Source: Kingdonia uniflora (Eukaryota > Streptophyta > Magnoliopsida > Ranunculales > Circaeasteraceae). From it: a stretch of DNA of 64,000 bases. The notes beneath the pieces were generated by a model, which saw nothing but the letters and a program-made list of their open reading frames with translations, ran no database searches and had not been told where the DNA came from. Position numbers and translations under genes: made by a program. Positions within the stretch are counted from its first letter, which is position 1; each line of letters begins with the position of its first letter. Shown piece by piece: positions 1 through 11,324 of the stretch. The stretch spans positions 2,666,001-2,730,000 of the forward strand of contig JACGCM010001844.1 in assembly GCA_014058105.1 (NCBI GenBank), read 5' to 3'.

Positions 1-129
1 TGTAGAAAGCACTGAATAGGGCTAGGAACTCAAGTCACACTTAGCAGGTAATAGCTCGATCCGAATATCAAATAAGATATTACAAATCCTTGTGAGATAA
101 GAACTAGCAAGAATTGTATGCTCTACAAT

Positions 130-1183
130 TTAAATATGCTAAGGTAAAAATAGAGAGGGATGAGTCTCTTAGGAAATAATTAGATAGGTTTAAGGTGCTT
201 AGAAAAACATTTAAAGAAATATACTTGAAACATGAGTGCGAGAAGTCATTGTTATCCTTAACACTTTATTTTGAGACAGAAGTTGATAATGAGTGAGGAC
301 TAAGGGATGAGTATATACACATATTAAAAGAGAGGGGTGTGGTACCAGATCTAGCTCGAGTTCAATATTTGGCGACTGATGCAAGAAATCGCCATAGTGT
401 AGAGGCAAAAAAATGTTCAGCACGAGCTAGTATATATATTATTTATAGGACTTAATGATACGGGGCATGTGTATGTAGGCTTCTAAACCTATATTTTCGA
501 TCTTTTTGTAGGGTCGAAGGTAAATGAGAATATTATTTTTCAAAATAAATAAACAACATAAATGTGTACGGACTGACTTAAAGAACGAATTAAAAAATAT
601 AAAAGAAACGTTGAGCCACTGTACTGAACAAAATGTTTGGCTCGCATCACGAGTTGCAGAGGAGATAGCGTTCAGAAAGAAAGAGGTAGAGAAATAGGAA
701 AAGTTAGAAACATCGTAAAAATAAACTTGTGATCGGCTATATGACTCGAATAAACGGATGAGGGAGTATTTGTATCCTACTTGGGAAAAAATTACTGCTA
801 AGGATGAGCACGAGCGACATGTGGAAGCACTGAATAGTTTTTATGGTAGTGAATTGGACAAAGCTGAGATTGAAATTCAAAAGTACATTACTAACTATGG
901 GAAAGACTTTGATTTGGAAAATGCGAAAGATGAAAATCTTTGGTTTGTAAAAGATGAGAATGCAAAAGACTATAATAGTACTGATGTTCCAGTTCTTGTA
1001 TCTATAAAAGACTTGTCAGATGATGATGAGGTCGAGGGCCTAGTACTGCGCTCCCATCAAGCACGCCGGGTGGAAGATATTGTAAGATTTTGCTCGCCAG
1101 GGGCCGACCATGTAGGTAACTCATCTAGAGGCGGGAAAAAGAAACAGTCTTCTCAACGGCCAATTAGAAGGGGAAGAAAGTGA
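130..1183 (+). pseudogene. Antisense ORF of the Tat-like element (degenerate)
   Basis: The last 141 codons (758-1183) are open and run against the direction of pol. The product is very charged, with an acidic middle and a basic tail (GGKKKQSSQRPIRRGRK). Upstream sequence reads as similar charged, coiled-coil-like protein interrupted by several stops (for example around 165-420 and 560-757), so this is the decayed C-terminal part of a longer protein. Position between integrase and the expected 3' LTR matches the antisense ORFs described for Tat-lineage elements; their function is not established. The family assignment is inference from position and composition, not a database match. Confidence 0.5.
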
Positions 1184-1958
1184 GCTTTAGACACTTGACT
1201 AAATGATTTATTAGAGATACTTTGTTCACTGTGTGTTGTAATATAGCAGACGAAGTTACCTGTTTAACTTCTGAAATTATATGTTCAAATTTATAGTACA
1301 TGTATGTTGTTTGTTTCCGGTTTAGAAATAGATGTTTCAAAACTATATTAGATGGGTGCGTCGACCAAACATAAATATTTCATTAATGTAGGGAGCAATG
1401 TACATAGAAATGGAGAATGATTCTCACTTTTGGAATGTAAATAGAAAAACATCGAGCTGTAAAATATGTTTATCGATAATATGTTTTCAACCTCCTAGTA
1501 TTCCAAGGGCTTGGGACTCTAATTCCTTCTTTTGTGATCAGGTCGAGGATCTGAGGTTACTCTTATCGATCATAATGAAGGGTCCTTCCCAGTTTTCCAC
1601 AAGTTTTCTAGCATTCAATGCCTTCATGTGTTTGGGTATTTCTTGTAGCACGAGATCTTAGATGTCAAATTATTTGTTACGAACCCTTTTGTTATAAAAT
1701 TTGGCCAATGCCTGATGATATCTTCCCAGATTTATAATTTGCCCGGTCTCTTATTTCTTCGATCCAATTCATATTGCATGCTAACTGAAATTCATTTTCT
1801 TCATTCGTCATTTTGTGGTCGCGTGCAGGGTGATGATATTCGGTCGGGATAATAGCCTTAGTTCCATAAGTTAAAAGAAATGGAGTACATCTTGTAGATA
1901 CTCGTGGGGTTGTTCAGTACACCCAAAGCACATGTGGTAATTCCTGCATCCATATTTT

Positions 1959-2717
1959 TTAATTTTTTTTGTCGTTCAGGCACTTTTTTATCCCATCGAT
2001 TATCGCCTTGTTAGTGATTTCTGCCTTACCGTTTCCTTGTGGGTAATAGGGGTTTGAAGGAGAATGAATGAAGTTATTTTTATTGAAAAACTCGACCACC
2101 TTTTCGCCAACGAACTGTGGCCCATTATTGATCCTGATGAGATGTGGGCAACCAAACCTGGTGATAATATTTTCCCATATAAATTTGATGACTTCCTCTT
2201 CCCGTGTTCGACATAAAGGGACTGCCTCTACCCATTTTGTAAAGTAATCAATTGCCACTAAAAAATGTCTTCTCTTCCTAGGTGTGTTTGGTAATTTTCC
2301 TACTAGATTAAGAACCCATCTTTTAAAAGGCCAATATAATTTGCTTGCATGAAGGTCTAGAGCTAGAGCTCAAATTTTGTATCCATGTCGCTGACAGGCA
2401 TCATATTTCTTCGTATATTCTTCGGCTAGTATTCTCATTTTAGGCTAGAAAACCCCCTGGGTGATTGCTCGATTTGCCAATGATCGACCTGCTACATGCA
2501 ATCTACATGTTCCTTCGTATAACTCTCGTAACAGGTCTTTGGCATCTTTCTCGGATAGATACTTCAGATAAGGACCCGTGACTGATCTTTTGTTAAGATT
2601 CTCGTCGATAACTATGTTTCGTCTTGCATTATCCACCAGTCTCCTTCTTTCATTGATATTTTTAGGAAGTTCACCATTAAAATCATTCTTTTGATCAATA
2701 TATTTTAGAAAATGCAA
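1959..2717 (-). pseudogene. Integrase remnant of Tat-like element
   Basis: Two open pieces belong together. 2445-2717 encodes the zinc-binding N-terminal region seen before gypsy integrase cores (motif GPYLKYLSEKDAKDLLRELY, then H-x-x-GRSLANRA). 1959-2258 encodes the rve core, starting AIDYFTKWVEAVPL and ending PYYPQGNGKAEITNKAI. The first catalytic Asp (AIDYF) and the Glu (KAE) remain, but the second catalytic Asp in the NG-PQF motif is Asn (codon 2127-2129, minus). The stretch between the two pieces has stops. The enzyme would be inactive. Confidence 0.8.
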
Positions 2718-2720
2718 CCT

Positions 2721-3400
2721 CTAATCGCCTTGCCCAGGCCCATCACCCCCAGTGTTAATTGTATTCGAGCTGATGAGATTAATACTGGGGGTTGAGATGA
2801 CTTCGATTTTTAAATATCGAACCTCTATTCCAAGAATTTGTTCAAGATACACGAGGAAGTTTGCATGTCTGTTTTCTCCCCGAGGTCGATATTCAATTGT
2901 AGCCTTATGAAATTTGCTCATTCTGTCGGCCACTAATGCAGCATAGTCTACCATCTTTCCAATTTTATGATATTGTTTTGTGTAATGGTTTAGGATCAGT
3001 AAATAGTTGGTGTATATAGAAAGTTTGGGTACTCATAGTTCTAATGTTATATCCATTCCGTGGATTAATGCCCCATACCCTGTTTCATTGTTTGTTACCT
3101 CAAAATTGAGTCAGATTGATTTCTCAATTCTATTATTCGAAGGTATGATGAAAACAATTCCGATTCCTGATCAGTCAAAAGGCGCCACCCTTTTTTGATA
3201 TCCAATCATCCTTTTCTTCGAATAGTTCTTTAATTAGATCGAGATTATGTTCTTCCCAATCTGGGTCTTCTACCGAGAAATTTGCTAGATAATCAACTAC
3301 CGCCTATCCCTTTTCAGAAAGTCTTTGCTCAAAGCGTAGATCGTGCTCGCCTAAGCTAACTGACTAATGCTGCACTCGTTTGGGTTTTTTTTTTCTTTGA
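2721..3400 (-). pseudogene. RNase H region remnant of Tat-like element
   Basis: The open part at 2721-2954 reads like the end of a gypsy RNase H domain (ADRMSKFHKATIEYRPRGEN followed by the A-x-x-L region). Upstream, up to about 3400, recognisable but broken coding sequence continues on the minus strand. It lies between reverse transcriptase and integrase, as expected. No intact catalytic set can be read because of stops and indels. Confidence 0.6.
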
Positions 3401-3779
3401 TAAGACCTCCCGAAGGGGGTAATTCATCATTACTAAAATTGAATGAGCTTGGAAATATTTCTTTAACTTCTGCGATGTGTAAACAAGGGTAAGAAAGAGC
3501 TTTTCAATTTTGGTGTACCGTGATTCTGCTGGAGTAAGAAATATACTAATGAAATATATGGATATTATGCTTTTTTCATCAAGTTATATGAGTACCAAAC
3601 TGACTGAGTAATATGTAATGGCAATGTATGCTGTAAGTTCTTCTCCTTTTGTTAGGGTACTTATGATAGGAGGTTTTCCCAAATAGCTCTTGAATTTTTG
3701 AAATGATACTTAACACTCGTTATTCCATTAGGTCTCTGGATTATTCTTAGATTTTTTCTCTTCGTGTCCCTTCACGTAG

Positions 3780-4520
3780 AAGGTTAAATAACTATATACA
3801 TCGATCTGATGATTTTAACACAAATCTATTGATCATTGTAATTTTACCAGCTAACTTTTGTACGTCCTTCTTGGTTTTTGGTGATGGCATTGATAAAAGA
3901 GCTCGAATAGGGTCAGGGTTAGCTTCGATTCCTTTTTTGCTAATTAAGTACCCTAAGAATTTACTTGATTGGACCCCGAACTGGCATTTATCAAGGTTAA
4001 GCTTCATTCGGTAAGATCAAAATATTTTGAAAGCTGTGTGAAAATTGGTAAGGCGATCTTCTTTCTTGAGGCTTTTACATAGCATGCCATCAATGTAAAC
4101 TTCCATTACTTTCCCAAGGGTATCTTTGAACATTTGGGTTATCAATCTCTGATAAGTTGCTATAACATTCTTAAATCTGAAAGACATGATTTTATAACAA
4201 TATAATCTGTGTTCTGTGATCGATGAATGTTATTTTCTCCTAATCATCGGACAAGAGTAGAATTTGATTATAATTTGAGGTAACATCCATCATGGATAAA
4301 AGCTTGTACCCAGTAGTTAAATCTAGCAAATGATTGATTATAGGAAGAAGAAAGCTGCCTTTTGGAGTGTACTTATTTAGGTCGGTGAAATCCACACAAA
4401 CTTTGATCTTGTCGTTGTTCTTTGGAACGACCACAATGTTTGAAATCCAGTCAGGGTAATTTGCTTTTTTGATGAGCCCAACTTCAATAAGCTTATCGAT
4501 CTCTTTGTTCACTTTTTCTC
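3780..4520 (-). pseudogene. Reverse transcriptase remnant of Tat-like element
   Basis: 4240-4512 contains RT fingers/palm motifs (VVVPKNNDKIKVCVDFTDLN, LLSMMDVTSNYNQ) and 3792-4007 the thumb/connection (KCQFGVQSSKFLGYLIS, GIEANPDPIRALLSMPSP). Between them the catalytic YIDD box reads YIDG: the second Asp codon is GGC at 4086-4088 (minus). Frame is lost between the two open pieces. These are typical Ty3/gypsy RT motifs; the copy is dead. Confidence 0.85.
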
Positions 4521-4968
4521 GAAGTCGGGGTGCTAATGTTCTTTGCTTTTATTTAACTGCCACAACATTGTCTTTCAAATGCAGTTTATGACAAGCTAAA
4601 GCGGGATCGACACCAGACATTTCTTGGAATGTCCAAGCAAATACATCTCTATTTTCCTTCAAGATTTTAATAAGTATGTTTCGCTCTACCAAAAGTAAAC
4701 GAATTCTGACATATGTACCATGCTCGGCACCATCGATCTCAATGTATTCTATGATTTTTACAGTTAATGGTGGGTTCTCTATGGGTCTTATTTTATGTAA
4801 TTACTATGCTTCAAACTCCTCAGAAGGATCTGTCACAACAGTCACAGTATTTTTGCATGCTCCAGCTAGCTTTTAACTACCTTTAACTTCATATATCCCT
4901 TCATTCTAATCAAATCGCAATGCGAGATGATAAGTAGAAGGAATGGCCTTCATATTGTGCAATCAACA

Positions 4969-5869
4969 TTACCCCATTATCTTAAAATACCATGACTTTG
5001 CATTTATGGCATAAAATGCTATGTCCACTGTGGCTGGGCCGACTGTGATAGGAAGCACGATTTTCCCTACAAGCACTTCTTTAGATCCATTGAAGCCATT
5101 AATATCCATATCATTGGTCTCAACTTGATATGCTAGACCCATCTGTTTGATTGTGCTATAAAAAAGTACATCAATAGCACTTCCCAGAGCTGGCAAACGG
5201 GTCGGGTCATAACGGGTTTATGGGTCAAAAATGTAAACCCAAACCCGACCCGTTTACTTAAACATGTCAAAAATAAAACCTAAACCTGACCCTGATTTAA
5301 ATAGGTTAACCCGACCTGACCTTTTTGATCTGTTTAAATATTAATTTAGGTCTTGGGTCTTAACCTCATCTAACACAATTGTGTGAGAGTAGGTTTATTG
5401 AAGCTTTGATTGGTAGGTATTAGGGTTATATGCGTTCTAAAATGATAAGTCCAATAATGGAAGTGGAGATCAAATGCCCATTTTCTGAGAGTTGGTTTGT
5501 TGAAAAAATATGTAGTAATAACTGAAAATGATGATAGAATGAAATTGAGGTGAGATCGGATCAAATACCATATGTTTTAAGGGTATTAATAATACATAAA
5601 CCTCTCTTTAGGCTTAGATCTTACTTCGAATGATAGATAATACTATAAAAATTATAATTATAATTGGCCCAAATTAAACTTAAACGGGTCATGGGTCTAC
5701 CCAAACTGTTTAAGGTAAACCCTAACCCGACCCATTTATTAAATGGGTTAGACGGATTCGGGTCAAATGACCCGTAACCTATTAAGGCCAAACCTAAACC
5801 CACTAAAAACAGGGTTGGTGGGTTATGGGTCACTTTGCCAGCTCTAGCACTTTCGGTGTCCACCATCAT
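4969..5869 (-). pseudogene. Aspartic protease remnant, split by a hAT MITE
   Basis: The minus strand carries the start of a retropepsin-like motif (MMVDTESA) right of 5846 and its continuation (AIDVLFYSTIKQMGL) left of 5185. The 662-bp insertion 5185-5846 with an 8-bp target duplication sits between the two halves, so the site was one continuous protease reading frame before insertion. The active-site box is DTES rather than the usual D-T/S-G-S, so it may already have been mutated. The downstream part (about 4969-5170) is open and family-like. Confidence 0.7.
5185..5846. mobile_element. Non-autonomous hAT-like MITE, copy 1 (662 bp)
   Basis: Terminal inverted repeats: CAGAGCTGGCAAA at the left, TTTGCCAGCTCTA at the right. 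Flanked by an 8-bp target duplication with one mismatch (GCACTTCC 5177-5184, GCACTTTC 5847-5854), the hAT hallmark. The interior is non-coding and rich in the motif ACCCG/CGGGT, arranged as subterminal inverted repeats. A second copy lies in opposite orientation at 36871-37554. Confidence 0.85.
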
Positions 5870-6689
5870 CGTGTGTATTATAAGTTTTTCATTTTTAACA
5901 TGATAACTAGTATGTCATGGTGAGGGAACTTGACATGGCTGATATCATAATCTTCGAAAGAGATCCCAGTCATCCTGTTACTAGATTATGTAAGCATTCA
6001 AACTTCCTTTTACCCTACTGATAGGTCGTAACATTGAATGAGTCAGCGTCTATTGAATATGACTGATTTGTTTACCTTATGTGTCTCGATAAAGTGACAA
6101 CAGAGAAGATGATAGAGGTGTCTCTCTTCAGCCCCTTCTTCTATCTGGATGACTTCATTATCTTTTTTGTAGTTCCCGTTCTTATAACTTTCCACGTTGA
6201 CAATATACTCATGTATTCTTTTGTCTTTAAGTATATATTCCATGAGTCTCTGTAGAGCATAACATTGCTCTGTATCATGATGTCTGATCTTGTGGTGTTT
6301 CTTGTACGGTTTTCCTTCGATGGGCTGGAAGGGTTATGCATTTCTGAAGCGTAGGGTATATGTCAGTCAGCTTTGCAGCCAATCTCAGAAGACAAGGCTT
6401 TGGAAAACCATTTCCTTTTCGAGGTCGATCTCTTTTGGATTTTGTTCATTTTCCATCTCCTCTAGTATCTATAGCGCATTCGAATTCTCGTTATGTGTTT
6501 TGTCCTTTTGTTGTGAGGATAGATTTTAGCGGCTTCTGTCTCTCAGACATCATTCTTTCGAGATCGATGTAACTGTTTACCTTCTCGACCATATCTTCCA
6601 GAGTTGTTGGTTTGTTTAAGATGAGATGTTCCTTTGCTCTGCTTTCAATGAGCACACTGTAATTTTTTGGTCGAGACTATACACCCTCA

Positions 6690-7115
6690 TGGCCAGATCC
6701 AAAAATTTCTTGGTGAACGCTGCAAGCTTCTCTCCTGGCATTTTCTTAAGAATGATAAGGGAGTAAAGATTTTCCTCTTAATTCATATTGTACGAATGGT
6801 TTTTGATGAAGAGTTTTTGCAACTGGTCAAAAGCTAACGAGTGGAACTGGCGTAGAGGTTCGCTCTGGAGACTTGTGGGGAACAAACGACACAAAATGTG
6901 GTTCGACGTCAAATGCAACCCCAAAAATCTTAGAATTCCTGTATGTGCTTGACGGGATTAGTCCCTTTATACTTTTGAATCTTTGGCGTGTGGAAGTTGG
7001 TTGGTACATTGTTGTCGAGCAATTCCTGCGCAATCGAGCTCTTATATAGTCTGCTGAAGACGTTTTTTCTTGCACCTGTTTGGGTATCCAAAAGTTCTTT
7101 GATATGTTTGCCCAT
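6690..7115 (-). pseudogene. Gag remnant of Tat-like element
   Basis: The piece at 6930-7115 (starts MGKHIKELLDTQ, ends NPVKHIQEF) contains the conserved gag stretch NVPTNFHTPKIQKY. Downstream, about 6690-6900, degenerate gag continues in other frames. The same region occurs at 62518-62706 (+) with the motif VPTNFHTPTIQKYEGGGDP, clearly the same family though diverged. Frameshifts make it non-functional. Confidence 0.8.
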
Positions 7116-7660
7116 ATGGTCCTGAGTAACGTACTGTCAAACTGTGACTATGTGGCATTTAAGACTCCCCTCCCTGGGGCTGTGATCTCCACTTCCCTCA
7201 CTAAGCCTTTCCTGCACGAGAATTTGAGTTCTTATCCTTTGTATGTCCTCCACCTGTCTGAGGTTGACCTCTTGCTGGACAGCTAGTACCAAAAAAATCT
7301 CGGGTCCTTGCTGGTTTAGAACAGGTTGAGGTATCAGCTCCTTGGCTGATACCTCTGTGAGGTCCTAATATGTCTCGAGCTAAAATTCTTGATGTAGCGG
7401 GCTGCATCTCTTTGTTCTTTTGTGTTACCATATATTGTCCATGCAGGATTTTCAATGCCTCTCGTACTTCTCCAAACTGTTATTCTAAAGCTGTTCGTCT
7501 TTATGTTTCAGAGTTAAATATAGCACGAAATTCTACCATTTGATTTGCTCCCACGCCTATTCCTTCTATCTACAAGACCGGGTTATTATGACTGGGATTC
7601 GACATTTCTCGAAAAGGGTTAGAACACGCCGTATTTGAAAATTGTGGTTAATTCTGTCGT

Positions 7661-7680
7661 TTCCCACAGACGACACCAAA
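7661..7680 (-). other. Primer-binding site of the Tat-like element
   Basis: On the minus strand the sequence directly after the LTR reads TTTGGTGTCGTCTGTGGGAA. It lies exactly between the LTR end (7681) and the gag leader, and the same box with one change follows the LTR at 61968. The tRNA it pairs with is not assigned here. Confidence 0.7.
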
Positions 7681-7812
7681 TGTAAGAGACTAAATTTGGA
7701 ACTCAAACTTAATTTATCATACCAAAGATGAGCAGAATACTAAACAGTAAACAAATAATCACAAATGAAAATATGATCTAATGTGGAAACCTTTGAATAG
7801 GTAAGAACCACG

Positions 7813-9699
7813 TAGGGCTGACAATTTAACCCGCCCCGCCCTTAATGAGGTAGGTTTGGTATGACTATAATGGGTATGAGGCGGGTTTGGTAAAATAAAC
7901 TATTTATTTATTGGGGCGGGTCTGGTTTTAGGCTTATTTAAACGGGACTCTGTCACTCGACCCAGTTATACATGATATGTCATGAATACCCTTATGAGTT
8001 CAACCAAATTCTGAAGTCTGAACTCAAGACATAACATGTTCCTTCCTAGTTCCTTCCTCCTCTCTTACTTCCTTCACAGTGATCTGTGATCAGTCTGTAC
8101 CAAATTCATTTCTGTTTGAATCATTTCAACCTCTACATCAGTGATCTATGACAACAATTCAAGGTATAACATACTCCTCTTTTACTTCCTAGTTCCTTCC
8201 TCCTTTCTTACTTCCTAGTTCCTACATCAGTCTATATAATATTCTCCAAATTCAAGTTTATGAAGATTGGAACAACAACTAAGTCTGCAATCTGTGACCA
8301 GTCTTAATCATTTCATAATTCAACCTCTACATCAGTGATCTGTGATAATTGAGAAGTTTACGAAGATTGAATAGATTACCGACTGTTTCAGGAATTCTAT
8401 GAAGCTTGGAACAACGTTTGCAAATTAGAGAGATCACTAATCGATTCAGGTAATTTCTCCAACAAACCAAAACCTTGAGCTTCAAGGTGCCTCAAATTGT
8501 TGAGCCTCCTGCAGGAACATTAGGCTACCTCAACATTGAGTACTATAGACTTCACTATTTAATAACCAAATCCGATGTCTACAGTTTCGGCGTCTTACAA
8601 TTGGAAATTCTAAGTGGTTGTAAGGCTATTGACATGCAATTTGAAGAAGGAAATATAGTTGAATGGGCAGTTCCCTTGATCAAAGCAGGAGATTTAGCAT
8701 CAATCCTTGATCCAATACTAAAACTTCCCGCAGACCTTGAAGCTCTAAGGAGAATTGCAAATGTGGCTTTTAAATGTGTGAGAATGTAAGGGAAAGAAAG
8801 GCCATCTAAGGATAAAGTAACAACGCCTTTAGAACAAGCTCTTGCAGTTTTGATGGGGAACCTGTGTAATGAGCAACCTATTTTACCTACTGAAGTTGTT
8901 CTTAGGAGTAGTAGACTACATAAGAAATCTTCACAAATGTCTTCAAACATATCGGCATCGGAATCGACAAATGTTATTGAAGCTGAGGATCAAAGGATTG
9001 AGTTTAAAGCTCCTTCATGGATTACATTTCCGAGTGTTGCTTCATCTCAAAGGAGAAAATCATTTGCATCAGAGGCAGATTTATAGGGTAAGAATTTAGA
9101 GCCAAAGAACACAGGAAATGGTGTTGGGGATGGTTTGCGATCTTTGGAGGAGGAGATTAAACCTGCTTCTCCACAACAGAGCTTGTTCTTGCAGCATAAC
9201 TTCAGAGTTTGTTTTCCCCACAAAAAGAAAAACAGAAAAAAAAAAAAAAAAAAACAACTTAGAAATGTTTTTTGAACTAGTATAAGATCTTGGTAATGAG
9301 AATGTAAAAAAAGAAAAATGGGAGGATGTAATTTTCTTAATTGCTACTCCCATGTGTTATTACTTATTAGTGAAACTTTTGATAGTCTGTAATCTGTATG
9401 ATGTGTGCACTGTGCACCTGATTTAGTTTTTTTTTTTGTACAGGTGATTTCTAATTTTTTTGTAAAATTTCATAAATGGGGCGGGTCTGCGGGGCGGGCT
9501 TGGGGATCCCTACTTAGGATAAACGGGTGTTAAATGGGTGTTGGGGCGGGTTTGGTATATGCAAATTTAAACGGGACGGGTTTGGGTATTCCCCATTTAA
9601 GTTAAATGGTATTGGGGCGGGTTTGGGGGTAGGGTAATTCGGCGGGTATAGGGATGGTAATACTCCACCCGCCCAAAACCCAGCCTATTGCCAACCCTA
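7813..9699 (+). mobile_element. hAT-like element carrying a receptor-kinase fragment (Pack-hAT)
   Basis: Ends are TAGGGCTGACAAT and, reverse-complemented, TAGGGTTGGCAAT (11 of 13 identical). An 8-bp target duplication flanks it (GAACCACG 7805-7812, AAACCACG 9700-9707). Both subterminal zones are full of GGCGGGT/ACCCGCC motifs. Between them lies 7930-9470, with a pseudogene of a CRINKLY4/ACR4 kinase (8475-9207) and no transposase. This is the structure of a non-autonomous DNA transposon that captured host sequence. It inserted into the LTR of the Tat-like element, so it is younger than that element. Confidence 0.8.
8475..9207 (+). pseudogene. ACR4-like: CRINKLY4/ACR4-like receptor kinase, C-terminal fragment
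   Basis: One reading frame encodes kinase subdomains VIII to XI and the C-terminal tail of an ACR4-type receptor kinase. Visible motifs: PPAGTLGYLNIEYYRL (activation-segment end, APE replaced), TKSDVYSFGVLQLEILSG (DVWSFG), EGNIVEWAVPLIKAGD, then the family-specific tail EQPILPTEVVL, SWITFPSVASSQRRKS and SLEEEI-PASPQQSLFLQHNF. Stops at 8787-8789 and 9085-9087 lie in the same frame, so it is a pseudogene with little frame damage. The catalytic loop and all upstream domains are absent. ACR4 genes are intronless, so genomic capture and a processed copy cannot be told apart here. It lies inside the hAT-like element 7813-9699. Confidence 0.85.
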
Positions 9700-10077
9700 A
9701 AACCACGTCTCTCTTGAGGATTTAGAAATCAGAATGCTATTGATTGAGTGACTACTTATTACAGCGAGTATTTTGTATAGTGTTGCTTAGAACTTCTAAA
9801 TAGAAAAATATGTCCCTAATCTGTTCTTCCTTGGTCCTATTTATAGGTATCATATAATAATTATTTAATGACCAGTACTTTTTCTTGATGAAGGACATTA
9901 CACATGATAGTTCTGAAACGTCTGAGTAACAGTTGTATCATGAATGATCATTTATTTTTGTAACAGCCTCCTTAATGTGTCACTTTTGTAGCACAACATC
10001 TTGTGATTATGAAGTCAAAATTTGACCAATAGGTCTATATCAATGTTTAAGTTCGTTACCGGGAGCAGGTCCTTACA

Positions 10078-11324
10078 ACATCCGCCATTGGGCAATAACC
10101 CAATGGTCTCAAAACGATTTTAGAAGTGCTGATAGAGCGTTAGTTCGAACTAAACGGTGTGTGAGATTTAATCATACAAGAAATTAGAAAAATGTGGCAG
10201 CGTTAACTCATTTACAACTGTAAGACGAGTCAACATTTAGTACGTAGGTGCTCTACGGATAATCAGACTTTGAAGTGGGAAATTGTTCTCATGAAGTTGA
10301 ACGTTGTTGAACATTCATGTTGGAAAATTGGACTTTTGATACAATATTTTGAGAATAACTTTGATTGATATTTTACAAAGGTATACATAACATTTATAAG
10401 AGGTGTAATAGTGACTAAGAGCGTCAATAACAACATTGCCATGTTGGCGATAGCTGGTTGAAACTCTTAAAAGCCCACTTTTTCATGGTAGCTAAGTTAG
10501 TGATTTGATACAATTTCAGTTCTATCAATGTAAATCCTCGCCAAACATAGCGGGTTACTACAAAGCTTCCCTTCTATGTGTAGAGCCTTATAAGCAAGGA
10601 TAATTTTTCCTAACTGCAAGGAGTACTTAAAAATATTTATCAGGTTTTATATTTTTGAAATGGCAAGGACTAGGACCCAAATAAAATTAACCGTCTCTCT
10701 CAAAGTAAATGCTATCTCCAAATTAAAAGAACAACCATCTTTCGAAAAAGAAAAGAAAAATCGAAAAAAGAAAAGTGGCGCAAAAACTACAATTACAAAT
10801 CTCGATTGCATCTCTGAGTAGTTATTCTAAATTCACAAATTGGGATTGGGACTCATCTGTTATGATTTATTTTTTCACCATCTCTACCTATAGAAACAAG
10901 GATATTCCATGATGGATAGTGGGTTTGGGTTGTGAAAATTAGGGCATATATATATATTGATCGTACGTGGATGTTGATTGCTTGATCTATACATTTCCGC
11001 CCATTACTGATGAATACCCTAAAGGGGATTCATGGGATCTTGAGATGGAAATTTCAACAGATTTGAGTCCCTTGTAAATCAATACCAATCTCAAATTGGA
11101 GTATAAAGTCTCTTCACTTCGTTCGTAGAGGAGGAAGAAAGTGAATAAGAGAAAGAGAGATCAGGATTTACCTCAACCTGCTTTAAGATGAATGATGGGG
11201 ATTATACTTTAACAGAGACAGTTTGTCTTCTTAGGTGGCCCCTACTCCTTGTCATTCATAAAATATAAAGCCTCATAAATATCTTTGATTACTCCTTGCC
11301 CCTAGGAAAAATTATCCTTGCTCC
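10078..11324. other. AT-rich spacer without recognisable gene
   Basis: About 1.2 kb between the two gypsy elements. No ORF, RNA gene or clear terminal repeats were seen. It may hold old repeat remnants. Confidence 0.5.

Larger units (their letters stand above)
1..10077 (-). mobile_element. Ty3/gypsy retrotransposon, Tat-like, left part beyond window
   Basis: Read on the minus strand the order is LTR (7681-10077), primer-binding site, gag, protease, reverse transcriptase, RNase H, integrase, then an ORF on the opposite strand (about 130-1183). This order with an antisense ORF between integrase and the 3' LTR is known from Tat/Ogre-type plant elements. The 3' LTR is not in the window and should lie left of position 1. 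All domains carry stops or frameshifts, the RT and integrase catalytic residues are substituted, and two younger hAT elements (5185-5846 and 7813-9699) interrupt it. It is an old, dead copy. The lineage name is inference from gene order and gag similarity to the element at 62 kb. Confidence 0.8.
7681..10077 (-). repeat. 5' LTR of the Tat-like element, interrupted by a hAT element
   Basis: In plus-strand reading it begins TGTAAGAGACTAAATTTGG next to the primer site and ends with CCTTACA, giving short inverted ends TGTAAG/CTTACA. Without the 1887-bp hAT insertion (7813-9699 plus its 8-bp duplication) it is about 500 bp. The outer border is judged only from the inverted termini because the partner LTR is outside the window. 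Confidence 0.65.

Noticed and set aside
1398..1661. 87-codon plus-strand ORF
   Set aside because: No protein features; lies between integrase and antisense ORF in decayed element sequence.
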